A stretch of DNA of 64,000 bases, from the NCBI RefSeq assembly GCF_000763945.1, contig NZ_JQFJ01000002.1, positions 310,001-374,000 of the forward strand. The letters are read 5' to 3'. Both the position numbers and the translations under genes were made by a program. Below the pieces are notes generated by a model. That model did no database searches. It was not told where the DNA came from and was given only the letters and a program-made list of their open reading frames with translations. The DNA is from Sphingopyxis sp. MWB1. GTDB lineage: Bacteria > Pseudomonadota > Alphaproteobacteria > Sphingomonadales > Sphingomonadaceae. Each line of letters opens with the position of its first letter. Position 1 is the first letter of the stretch. Shown here piece after piece: positions 57,244-64,000 of this stretch.

Positions 57244-58502
57244 CAGCCGGTCAGCCGTTGAAAACCGGTCTGTGTCCGGTCCCACCAATTGCCCTTGGCC
57301 ACGCTATTCGCCGCGATGAGCGGGGTTTTCTGGGGCGGCAAGCCTTCGGGCGTAACGACCAGTTCGGCAATGGGTGCGCCGGCCGCGATTGGTGTGGCCA
57401 GCGGAGACTGTGTCTGCATTACGGCGCGATAGCGGCCCGAATGCCCCTTGGGAATGGTGATACGGACCTTGCGCCCCGTTTCGGCGCCGACGGCGGGCGC
57501 GCTTCCATCATTGACGTCAACCTGCCCGACTTCGCGGCCCGCGGGCACCAAGTCGCGCCCTTGCCATTGTTCAAAGCCCCAGCGCATCAGCCGTTCGGCC
57601 TCCCGCGCGCGCGCAGCTTCGCTGGGCATTCCGGCAACGACCATGATCAGCCGCCGTCCGTCGCGCACGACCGATCCGAGCAGGCAATATCCCGCCTCAT
57701 TGGTGTGGCCGGTCTTGAGGCCATCGGCCCCTTCGACCCGGCCCAGCAGGGGATTGCGGTTGCGCTGGACGATGGCGCTCCCGTCGGGCGCCTTGCCATG
57801 GCGCAGCGTCGGCATCGAAAAATAGCGGGCATAATCTTCGGGATGATCGCGGATCAGCCGGTTGGCGAGCACGATCAGATCGGCGGCGCTTACCTTCGTC
57901 ACCCCGCCATCGGGCCAGCCGCTCGCTGTGCCAAAACGGCTCGATGTCATGCCAATGTCGGCGGCAACGCGGTTCATCCGCTTGACGAAAGCGGCTTCGC
58001 TGCCATCGATGCCATGCGCCAGCAGGGCGGCGGCATCATTGCCCGAAACGGTGATCAGCCCTTTCATCAGCTGATTGACCGACAATTTCTCCCCCGTGCG
58101 CAGAAACATGGTCGAACCGCCGTTGCTGCCATTCCATTTCTGCCACAGCGCTTCGGTCATGGTAAACTGCTGTTCGCGCTTCAACTCGCCTTTCTTGAGC
58201 ATGTCGAGCACAACATAAGCGGTCATTACCTTGGCCATCGAGGCCGGGGCAAAGCGCCTGTCGGCGCCGCGCGAAAAGAGGATTGCGCCCGAATCCATAT
58301 CCTTCAGCATCACAATCGGCGCTTCGGTGACATAGAGCGGGCGGCTGGCGGGACCGGCGACGGCCTTGGCCGGTGCAACCGGGTCCGCGCTGACGGCTGC
58401 CGAAAAGGCCGGAACCGCCACCGCCAGTATTGCCCCTGAAAGCGCTACCGCGGCGCAGCGGCGCGCGACCGGACCAGCGACAGAAAGGGTTTTAGCGGTC
58501 AC
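57240..58502 (-). CDS. dacC: D-alanyl-D-alanine carboxypeptidase (PBP5/6 type)
   Basis: Trims the terminal D-Ala of peptidoglycan stem peptides. 420 residues. A signal peptide near the N-terminus is followed by the serine acylation motif PASMAKVMTAYV (SxxK), SGN in ITVSGNDAAALL and KTG in DGLKTGHTNEAGY, with a C-terminal beta-rich domain ending near GNWWDRTQTGFQRLTGW (amphipathic membrane-anchoring helix region). It overlaps rlpA and tmk. Whether dacA, C or D is the right name is open. Confidence 0.93.
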   Translation of the reverse strand: MTAKTLSVAGPVARRCAAVALSGAILAVAVPAFSAAVSADPVAPAKAVAGPASRPLYVTEAPIVMLKDMDSGAILFSRGADRRFAPASMAKVMTAYVVLDMLKKGELKREQQFTMTEALWQKWNGSNGGSTMFLRTGEKLSVNQLMKGLITVSGNDAAALLAHGIDGSEAAFVKRMNRVAADIGMTSSRFGTASGWPDGGVTKVSAADLIVLANRLIRDHPEDYARYFSMPTLRHGKAPDGSAIVQRNRNPLLGRVEGADGLKTGHTNEAGYCLLGSVVRDGRRLIMVVAGMPSEAARAREAERLMRWGFEQWQGRDLVPAGREVGQVDVNDGSAPAVGAETGRKVRITIPKGHSGRYRAVMQTQSPLATPIAAGAPIAELVVTPEGLPPQKTPLIAANSVAKGNWWDRTQTGFQRLTGW

Positions 58503-59460
58503 GGACGACTACGGCGTCGCGGAACCCCTTGGCCTTGGCCTTGGCAAGCGCGCCGCCCGCATCGGCCTGGCTATGAAATGGCCCGATGCGTACGCGCCAC
58601 AAGCGCCCCGCCGGGCTGACCTGTCCGCCGACCGCGCGTGCCGTCGTTTGCGCGCGCGCCTCGGTGCTGAACGCCGCAACCTGCACAAAATATTCGCCGC
58701 TGGCAGCGGGACGCGGCGCGGCCGCTTGCCCGCTCCGGGTCGAGCCATCCTCAACGATAAAGCCGTCGCTGCCGGGTTTCGCCTTGCTCGATGCAATGGG
58801 GGTGGTCGCGGTGGGCGCGGGCCGCGCGGGCGCGACATTGGCCGGCTTGGGCAAGGCCCTGGCCTTGTCGCGCAAAATGGTGAGAAGCGAATTGGGGGTT
58901 GCGATGCGTTCGGGCACCGGTTGCCCGGCACGAAGCTGCGCCCGCTCTCCCATCGGCGGGTTGGTGCGGCGCACGCGAACCGCGGTGGTGCCGGGTTGAA
59001 GCCCCAATTGCCGGGCGGCAGCATCCGACAGGTCGATCAGCCGGTCATTGACCATCGGCCCGCGATCATTGACCCGCACCAAAATCGTCCGTCCCGTATC
59101 GAGCGCGGTCACCTCGACATAGCTGGGCAGCGGCAACGTCTTGTGCGCGGCGCTGATGCGCGCGGGGTCATAGGTTTCGCCATTGGCGGTCGGTTGTCCC
59201 GCACGCGCGGCATCATACCATCCCGCATAACCCACTTCGTCATAATCGGCGACGTCTGCGGGAACATAATCCTTGCCGGCAATCTTGTAGGGCGCGCCGA
59301 GCATCGGCGGTCCATCGCTGGCGATTTCGGTCGTTCTGGCAGTGGCTCCATTGCTCGCCGGCAGGGGGGCGCCCTCCCGGCCACCGCCACAGGCGGGCAG
59401 CCCGAGCGATACCCCGCCTGCGATCAAAATCCCGACACCGCGCCTAACGATCAATTTCAT
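58492..59460 (-). CDS. rlpA: RlpA-like septal ring lytic transglycosylase with SPOR domain
   Basis: 322-residue lipoprotein: signal with lipobox LPAC, a double-psi beta-barrel (about 85-190, for example GWYDAARAGQPTANGETYDP and VRVNDRGPMVNDRLIDLSDA) with the catalytic-type Asp/His region, then an Ala/Pro linker and a SPOR domain (about 240-322, YFVQVAAFSTEARAQTTARA). SPOR domains bind denuded septal glycan, where RlpA cleaves strands. Start ATG 59460 is set by the lipoprotein signal. It overlaps mltB-like and dac genes. Confidence 0.93.
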   Translation of the reverse strand: MKLIVRRGVGILIAGGVSLGLPACGGGREGAPLPASNGATARTTEIASDGPPMLGAPYKIAGKDYVPADVADYDEVGYAGWYDAARAGQPTANGETYDPARISAAHKTLPLPSYVEVTALDTGRTILVRVNDRGPMVNDRLIDLSDAAARQLGLQPGTTAVRVRRTNPPMGERAQLRAGQPVPERIATPNSLLTILRDKARALPKPANVAPARPAPTATTPIASSKAKPGSDGFIVEDGSTRSGQAAAPRPAASGEYFVQVAAFSTEARAQTTARAVGGQVSPAGRLWRVRIGPFHSQADAGGALAKAKAKGFRDAVVVRDR

Positions 59461-60511
59461 CCGCCAGCAACCCCACCGATAATGCATAGAAGTTCGAACA
59501 ATTATAATCGAGTATCGCGCGATAATTACCAGTTAGCAAATAGGCGGTCCGCCCCGGTCCATCGGGCTCCAGCAAGGTCGCCTGAATATCCCCTGCGGGC
59601 CAATGCCCATCGACCGGCTGAATGCCCTGTGCCCGCCATTCGGCCATCGTCTGCCAGCGGCTATGGCGACCGAAAACCCGCGAGCAGCGCGTCGGCACGA
59701 GGCGGCTTTCCACCCTGTCCCGGTTGAAACCGGTGGGAACGCGCACCGCAACGCCCCACGGCTGCCCCGCACGCCACCCGGCCCGGCGCAGATAGGCGCC
59801 GATCGATTCAATCGCATCGGCCTCGCTCGACCAGATACGCGCCTCACCATCGCCGTCGCCATCTTCGGCAACCTGCAAATAGACGGAGGGAAGAAACTGC
59901 GGATAGCCGAACGCTCCGGCCCAGCTTCCTTTCAGCACGTGACGCGGCACCCCCTTTTCCACCATTTCGAGCGTGGCGAGAAACTCGGGCTCGAACAAGC
60001 TGCGCCGCCGCCCTTCATAGGCCAGCGTTGCCAATGCCTCCGGCAAATCGAAATTGCCGGTCACTTGGCCATAGGCAGTTTCATGCCCGTAAATGGCGAT
60101 CATCACGCTCGTCGGGACGCCGGTGCGTTGTTCGATGCGCGATAAAAGTGGCAACAGGCGATCATGGACGCGCCGCCCCCCGTTTATCCGGGCTGCATCG
60201 ACATGTTTGGCCTTATAAGGGGCAAAGGGCGGAATAGGTGTATCCACACTGGGCGGCGCGCCCAGATTGTCGCGGTCCAGCGCAACGACGCGGCTGTTAT
60301 ACTGCAATCCCGCCGTCACCCGATCAAAGGTCGCGCGCGAAACTCCGCGCGCCTGAGCCTTGGGCCAAAGCGACTGGACATAAGCGTCAAACCCCGCATC
60401 CCCGCTCATCTGCGCATGAAGAGGAACGGAAGCCGTAAGGAGCCACGCTGAACAAAGCATGCCGAGTCCTGAAAAAAGCTGCCGGATTCTGAAACTTGTT
60501 TCGTGCGTCAT
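59444..60511 (-). CDS. lytic murein transglycosylase (MltB/Slt35 family)
   Basis: 355 residues with a signal peptide (MTHETSFRIRQLFSGLGM, hydrophobic, ending SVPLHAQ). The catalytic-type glutamate is in AIYGHETAYGQVTGNF; further family features are the FGYPQFLPSVYL loop and the EF-hand-like DGDGDGEARIW calcium loop. Cleaves glycan strands with 1,6-anhydro product formation. ATG 60511 has GGGGAGG 4 bp upstream. First gene of the rlpA/dac/tmk run. Confidence 0.94.
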   Translation of the reverse strand: MTHETSFRIRQLFSGLGMLCSAWLLTASVPLHAQMSGDAGFDAYVQSLWPKAQARGVSRATFDRVTAGLQYNSRVVALDRDNLGAPPSVDTPIPPFAPYKAKHVDAARINGGRRVHDRLLPLLSRIEQRTGVPTSVMIAIYGHETAYGQVTGNFDLPEALATLAYEGRRRSLFEPEFLATLEMVEKGVPRHVLKGSWAGAFGYPQFLPSVYLQVAEDGDGDGEARIWSSEADAIESIGAYLRRAGWRAGQPWGVAVRVPTGFNRDRVESRLVPTRCSRVFGRHSRWQTMAEWRAQGIQPVDGHWPAGDIQATLLEPDGPGRTAYLLTGNYRAILDYNCSNFYALSVGLLADEIDR

Positions 60512-60655
60512 AAGCCTCCCCATACGGAATATGTCGCATAGATGCACCCATTTTGGCTAGGCGGTGCAGAGACAGGCCGCGATATTCGCGCGACAGGGCG
60601 AAATGGCGAATTTCACTTGCCGCTCGCTGCGCACACGTTATGTCGGCGCGCCTAA

Positions 60656-60745
60656 GGACAGGTGGCCGAGTGGTTTAAGGCAGCGGTCTTGAAAACCGCC
60701 GTAGCGGCAACGTTACCGTGGGTTCGAATCCCACCCTGTCCGCCA
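60656..60745 (+). tRNA. tRNA-Ser (TGA)
   Basis: 90-nt class II tRNA: acceptor GGACAGG/CCTGTCC, anticodon stem GCGGT/ACCGC with loop CTTGAAA (anticodon TGA at 60690-60692), long variable arm (CGGCAACGTTACCG region), T loop TTCGAAT, encoded GCCA. tRNA-Ser genes are common integration sites, but no integrase is seen next to it. Confidence 0.95.
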
Positions 60746-61021
60746 CCCGCCTTGTTGAGAAAATGAGGCACAGGAAATCGGGGCCTCGAAGGGCCGCAAT
60801 GCAGGAAGCGCCCTTTACATCGCATATTCAGCGGCTGCCGGGCTTGCCACGCATCAGCCAAAGTCGGCGGCGTTTTGTCGAGCGGATGCATCTTTTCGCT
60901 CTGCTGAGGGGGGTGGGCTTTGTTGTCGAAGCCGATTATGGCGACTTTGACCGCACTCCTTCACCTCGTCATCGCCCGAAATTCTGATCCTGGCGCGATT
61001 GAGGGATTAATATGCCGGAAT

Positions 61022-61051
61022 GGCTATCCGCGCCTTGCGGATAGCCGTTTT
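61022..61051 (+). terminator. intrinsic terminator-like hairpin without an assigned upstream gene
   Basis: GGCTATCCGC (61022-61031) and GCGGATAGCC (61037-61046) form a perfect 10-bp stem with loop GCCTT, followed by GTTTT. The nearest plus-strand gene is tRNA-Ser, 277 bp upstream. Confidence 0.7.
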
Positions 61052-61166
61052 GCCAAGCCCTTCCCAAACGGTCGAAAGCTCCCTGCCGCGGAAGCGAAAC
61101 CGCCCATCGACGGAAAATAACCTCGCCCACGCATTTTCTTCCAAGGTGAACCCAACATGACTCCGT

Positions 61167-61209
61167 CTTGTGATTGTCCCCGGGAGGACATTCCGATCGC
61201 GATCACAAG
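61167..61209 (+). promoter_or_regulatory. inverted-repeat leader abutting the autotransporter ribosome site
   Basis: CTTGTGAT (61167-61174) and ATCACAAG (61202-61209) are perfectly complementary, with a nested TGTCC/GGACA pair inside (61175-61190). The right arm reaches into the AGAGGA ribosome-binding site (61208-61213). Folding could mask translation start. Confidence 0.5.
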
Positions 61210-61218
61210 AGGAACAAA

Positions 61219-64000
61219 ATGCGCAATATCCTGTTGGCTTCAACCAGCCTGGCTGCCGTTATTTCGGTGCCCGCCTATGCCGAGACGAGCATCGGTAACG
61301 CTGTTACCACGCCTGTCCGCACCTCGACGATCAAGGATGGGTCGCCCGACGATATTAAGATCACCTCGGCCGGATCGGTAAAGCCGGCTGGCGGCACGGC
61401 GGTCACCATCGACAGCAACCACAAGGTCGTCCACGAAGGCAATATCGAGATGACCAATGCCGACGGCGCGCGCGGCATCGTCGCCAATGCCGGCGTGACG
61501 AGCGGGATTACCATCGGTTCGACGGGCAAGATCACGCTCGACGAAAGCTATACCCCTACCGACATTGACAAGGACGGTGACCTGGATGGTCCCTTCGCCG
61601 TGGGCACCAATCGGGTTGCAGTCGAAACGCTGGGCGCGTTCACCGGCAATATTATCAACAGCGGGACTATCACGGTCGAAGGCAACGATTCGGCTGGCAT
61701 CCGCCTCGGCGGCCCGCTGACTGGTAAATTCACCACCGATGGCAAAGTCAGCGTGCTGGGCGACAATGCGCTTGGCGTCGGTCTGCAGGATGTGGACGGC
61801 AATGTCCGCTTGGCCGGAACGATCAGCGCGGTGGGCAAGAATTCCACGGCAGCGCGCTTGTCGGGCGACATCAATGGCGCTTTGGAGGTACAGGGTACGC
61901 TGGCCGCCACTGGCTATCGCACCACGACGCCTCCCGCAGACCCCAGCAAGCTGGACGAAGATGATCTGCTGATCGGCGGCCCTGCCCTTTCCATCGAAGG
62001 CGATGTGACCGGCGGGATCATCCTCGCTGTCCCGCCCAAGGACACCAAGCCCGACGACAAGGATGAGGACAAGGACGGCATCGAGGATTCGAAGGAAGGC
62101 TCGGCTGCAGTCCGTTCCTATGGCACGGCGCCCGCGATGCGGGTTGGCGCGGCGGGCCGCGACATCACTATCGGTGCGGTTGCTGGCACGGGCACCGGCC
62201 TCGGCATCATTATCGACGGCACCGTGGTTGGTGACGGGCTTTATGCCGGAAAGGAAGGCAATGGCCTTCAGATCGGCGGCATGGGCGGCAATGTCACAGT
62301 CGCGGGCGGTCTTGGCATCAGCGGCGCTGTGGGCGCGGCTTCAAAGGATGTCGCCGCTACCGCGATCCGTATCGGATCGGGGGCGACGCTTCCTGAAATT
62401 CGCAACTCGGGCAAGGTCGAGGCCAATAGCGCGGGCAAGGAAGCCGCAGCCGTCGCCACCGCCATTCTGATCGAAGGCGGCAGCGATGTCGGGCTGATCC
62501 GCAACAGCGGCAGCGTGACCGCCAAGACCGGCGGGGACAATGGAACCGCGCGGGCCATCCTCGATCTATCGGGCAATGTCGATACGGTCGAAAACAGCGG
62601 CGCGATTAGCGCGAGCGGTGCCAAGGCCGATTCGGGGCGCAATATCGCCATTGACCTGTCGGCCAATAATGGCGGCGCAACGGTGAAGCAAACCGCGGTT
62701 GCCTCGGGCGTTACGGCGCCCAGCATCGCGGGCGATGTGCGCTTTGGCAGCGGCAATGATGTTTTTGATATCGCCGACGGCACGGTGAAGGGCGACACCC
62801 ATTTCGGCGCAGGCGACAACCGCCTCGCCATGTCGGGCGATGCTGCTTATGCGGGCAAGGCGTTGTTCGGTGCGGGCAATGACACGATGGCGCTGTCAGG
62901 CACTTCGCAATTTATCGGCAGCGCGGACTTTGGCGGCGGCAGCGATACGCTGAGCATCGCGGGAACGTCGGTTTTTTCAGGCGCGCTGCTCAATTCGCAA
63001 GGGCTGGCCGTTTCGGTTAGCGGCGGTGCCTTTGACGTGACGGGCGCGGCGACCATCGCCTCGCTGGCCGTGACCGACAAGGGAATTTTGGGTGTCACGC
63101 TAGGCGGCGATGACGGCACCGCGCTGACGGTCACCGGCAATGCAAGCTTTGGCGAGGAGTCGAAGCTGCTGCTGAAGCTCAAGAGCATCGACGAAGCCGA
63201 AGGCGAACATGTCGTGCTGACCGCCGGGACGCTGACGGGTGCTGACAAGCTGACCGCTTCCTCGACCCTGCTTCCCTTCCTCTACAAGGGCGAGCTCAGC
63301 TCGACGGCCAATCAGCTGATCGTCGATGTCTCGCGCAAGAGCGTCGCCGATATGGGCCTCAATCGGTCGGAAGCCGGGGTGTTCGACGCAGCAATTGATG
63401 CGCTGGCGCTCGATACCGATATCGAAGGCGTGTTTCTGGGCATTGTCGAGCAGGATCATTTCCGCCATCAGCTGCAACAGATGATGCCCGAGCATGAAGG
63501 CGGTATTTTCGATACCGTCACTTCGGGATCGCGTGCGCTTGCCCGTTATCTGCAAGATCCCAATGCGCCTTACCAGGATGAAGGCAAATGGGGCTATTGG
63601 GTCAATCAGGCCGTCTGGAGCACCAAGAAGAGTGTCGACGACACGGCGGGCTATGACGTCAGCGGCTGGGGCATTTCGGCGGGCGCCGAGATCAAGACCG
63701 ATGTCGGTAATTTCGGCGGTTCGATCGGCTATCTTGCCGGCAAGGACGGCAATGCGTCCAATTCGAACGAAGTCACCAGCAGCCAATGGGAAGGCGCGCT
63801 GCACTGGCGCCTCAATTCGAACGGCGTCATGGCTCACGCACGCGTTTCCGGCGCACCGGTCAGCCTGAAAGGTACGCGCATTTTCCGCGCCGAAGCGGGG
63901 GCGGAAGATATTGAAGAAACGATGCGCGGCAAATGGGACGCCAAACTCTATTCGGCGTCGGGCTCGGTTGCCTATGACACGCGTGCGGGCGGTTTCACCA
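61219..64000 (+). CDS. autotransporter (type Va-like) with beta-helix passenger (3' truncated)
   Basis: 927 residues visible, running off the window. Signal peptide (MRNILLASTSLAAVISVPAYA). The passenger is made of repeated beta-helix-type turns (GNIINSGTITVEGNDSAGIR, IRNSGSVTAKTGGDNGTARA; then aspartate/glycine turns GSGNDVFDIADG, GAGNDTMALSG). Two calcium-loop-like motifs occur (DIDKDGDLDG at about 115-124; DEDKDGIEDSKE at about 281-292). From about residue 790 (WGYWVNQAVWSTKKSVDDTA) the outer-membrane beta-barrel domain begins, and about half of it lies inside the window. ATG 61219 has AGAGGA 5 bp upstream. Confidence 0.88.
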   Translation, partial: MRNILLASTSLAAVISVPAYAETSIGNAVTTPVRTSTIKDGSPDDIKITSAGSVKPAGGTAVTIDSNHKVVHEGNIEMTNADGARGIVANAGVTSGITIGSTGKITLDESYTPTDIDKDGDLDGPFAVGTNRVAVETLGAFTGNIINSGTITVEGNDSAGIRLGGPLTGKFTTDGKVSVLGDNALGVGLQDVDGNVRLAGTISAVGKNSTAARLSGDINGALEVQGTLAATGYRTTTPPADPSKLDEDDLLIGGPALSIEGDVTGGIILAVPPKDTKPDDKDEDKDGIEDSKEGSAAVRSYGTAPAMRVGAAGRDITIGAVAGTGTGLGIIIDGTVVGDGLYAGKEGNGLQIGGMGGNVTVAGGLGISGAVGAASKDVAATAIRIGSGATLPEIRNSGKVEANSAGKEAAAVATAILIEGGSDVGLIRNSGSVTAKTGGDNGTARAILDLSGNVDTVENSGAISASGAKADSGRNIAIDLSANNGGATVKQTAVASGVTAPSIAGDVRFGSGNDVFDIADGTVKGDTHFGAGDNRLAMSGDAAYAGKALFGAGNDTMALSGTSQFIGSADFGGGSDTLSIAGTSVFSGALLNSQGLAVSVSGGAFDVTGAATIASLAVTDKGILGVTLGGDDGTALTVTGNASFGEESKLLLKLKSIDEAEGEHVVLTAGTLTGADKLTASSTLLPFLYKGELSSTANQLIVDVSRKSVADMGLNRSEAGVFDAAIDALALDTDIEGVFLGIVEQDHFRHQLQQMMPEHEGGIFDTVTSGSRALARYLQDPNAPYQDEGKWGYWVNQAVWSTKKSVDDTAGYDVSGWGISAGAEIKTDVGNFGGSIGYLAGKDGNASNSNEVTSSQWEGALHWRLNSNGVMAHARVSGAPVSLKGTRIFRAEAGAEDIEETMRGKWDAKLYSASGSVAYDTRAGGFT

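Larger units (their letters stand above)
60746..61218. other. gene-poor region between tRNA-Ser and the autotransporter
   Basis: About 470 bp. It holds a terminator-like hairpin at 61022-61051 and the inverted-repeat leader of the autotransporter. Short reading frames here are basic and unrecognised; one (60799-60987, plus) could be read as a small protein, without support. Confidence 0.5.

Noticed and set aside
60656-61218. Genomic-island attachment site at tRNA-Ser
   Set aside because: tRNA-Ser is a frequent target, but no integrase, transposase or duplicated tRNA 3' end is visible in the downstream sequence.

Overview
The window looks like chromosomal DNA of an alphaproteobacterium of the order Sphingomonadales (a Sphingopyxis- or Sphingobium-like genome; the genus is not resolved). 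The basis is the gene order nuo - birA - coaX - RNase J - DUF1467, the block ispDF / dusB - ntrBC - ntrYX - hfq - hflX, an Hfq with two Sm domains, and high G+C with GTG/TTG starts and many 4-bp gene overlaps. The first gene (nuoH) is cut at its 5' end and the last (an autotransporter) at its 3' end.

Layout. 1-10405: end of the complex I operon (nuoH-N) running into biotin ligase, type III pantothenate kinase, RNase J and a small membrane protein. 10406-18133: CPBP membrane protein, a 793-residue membrane-anchored coiled-coil protein, an Hpt-like protein without its phospho-histidine, a secreted TPR-like protein, an Lrp/AsnC regulator and a kinase-like protein with a degraded ATPase domain. 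18167-28000: NodB-type deacetylase, tRNA-Ile2(CAT), tRNA-Pro(TGG), PRC-barrel protein plus a 52-residue membrane protein, Ala-rich lipoprotein, ABC-F protein EttA, hotdog thioesterase, ClC channel, NYN/LabA-like protein, carbonic anhydrase, lipoyl synthase, COQ10/RatA-like protein, CinA. 27880-39186: IspDF, then dusB-ntrB-ntrC-ntrY-ntrX-hfq-hflX (isoprenoids, nitrogen and redox signalling, RNA chaperone, ribosome GTPase) and MazG.

39353-51832 is the most distinctive region. It is a minus-strand cluster with a BapA-prefix surface adhesin carrying about 147 Asp-Ala dipeptides in tandem, its type I secretion machinery (TolC, ABC ATPase, HlyD), a 1090-residue protein fusing a predicted alpha/alpha-toroid domain to a MurF-like ligase, and a MarR regulator. 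tolC, ATPase, hlyD and the Mur fusion overlap by 4 bp each, so the Mur fusion is translated as part of the secretion operon. I infer that it modifies the adhesin or ties it to the envelope; this is not demonstrated.

52273-60511 is a compact minus-strand housekeeping run (lytic transglycosylase, RlpA, D,D-carboxypeptidase, Tmk, HolB, MetG, TatD, PhnP-like MBL hydrolase, 58-residue membrane protein) in which most genes overlap. tRNA-Ser(TGA), a gene-poor stretch with an orphan terminator-like hairpin, and a large autotransporter close the window.
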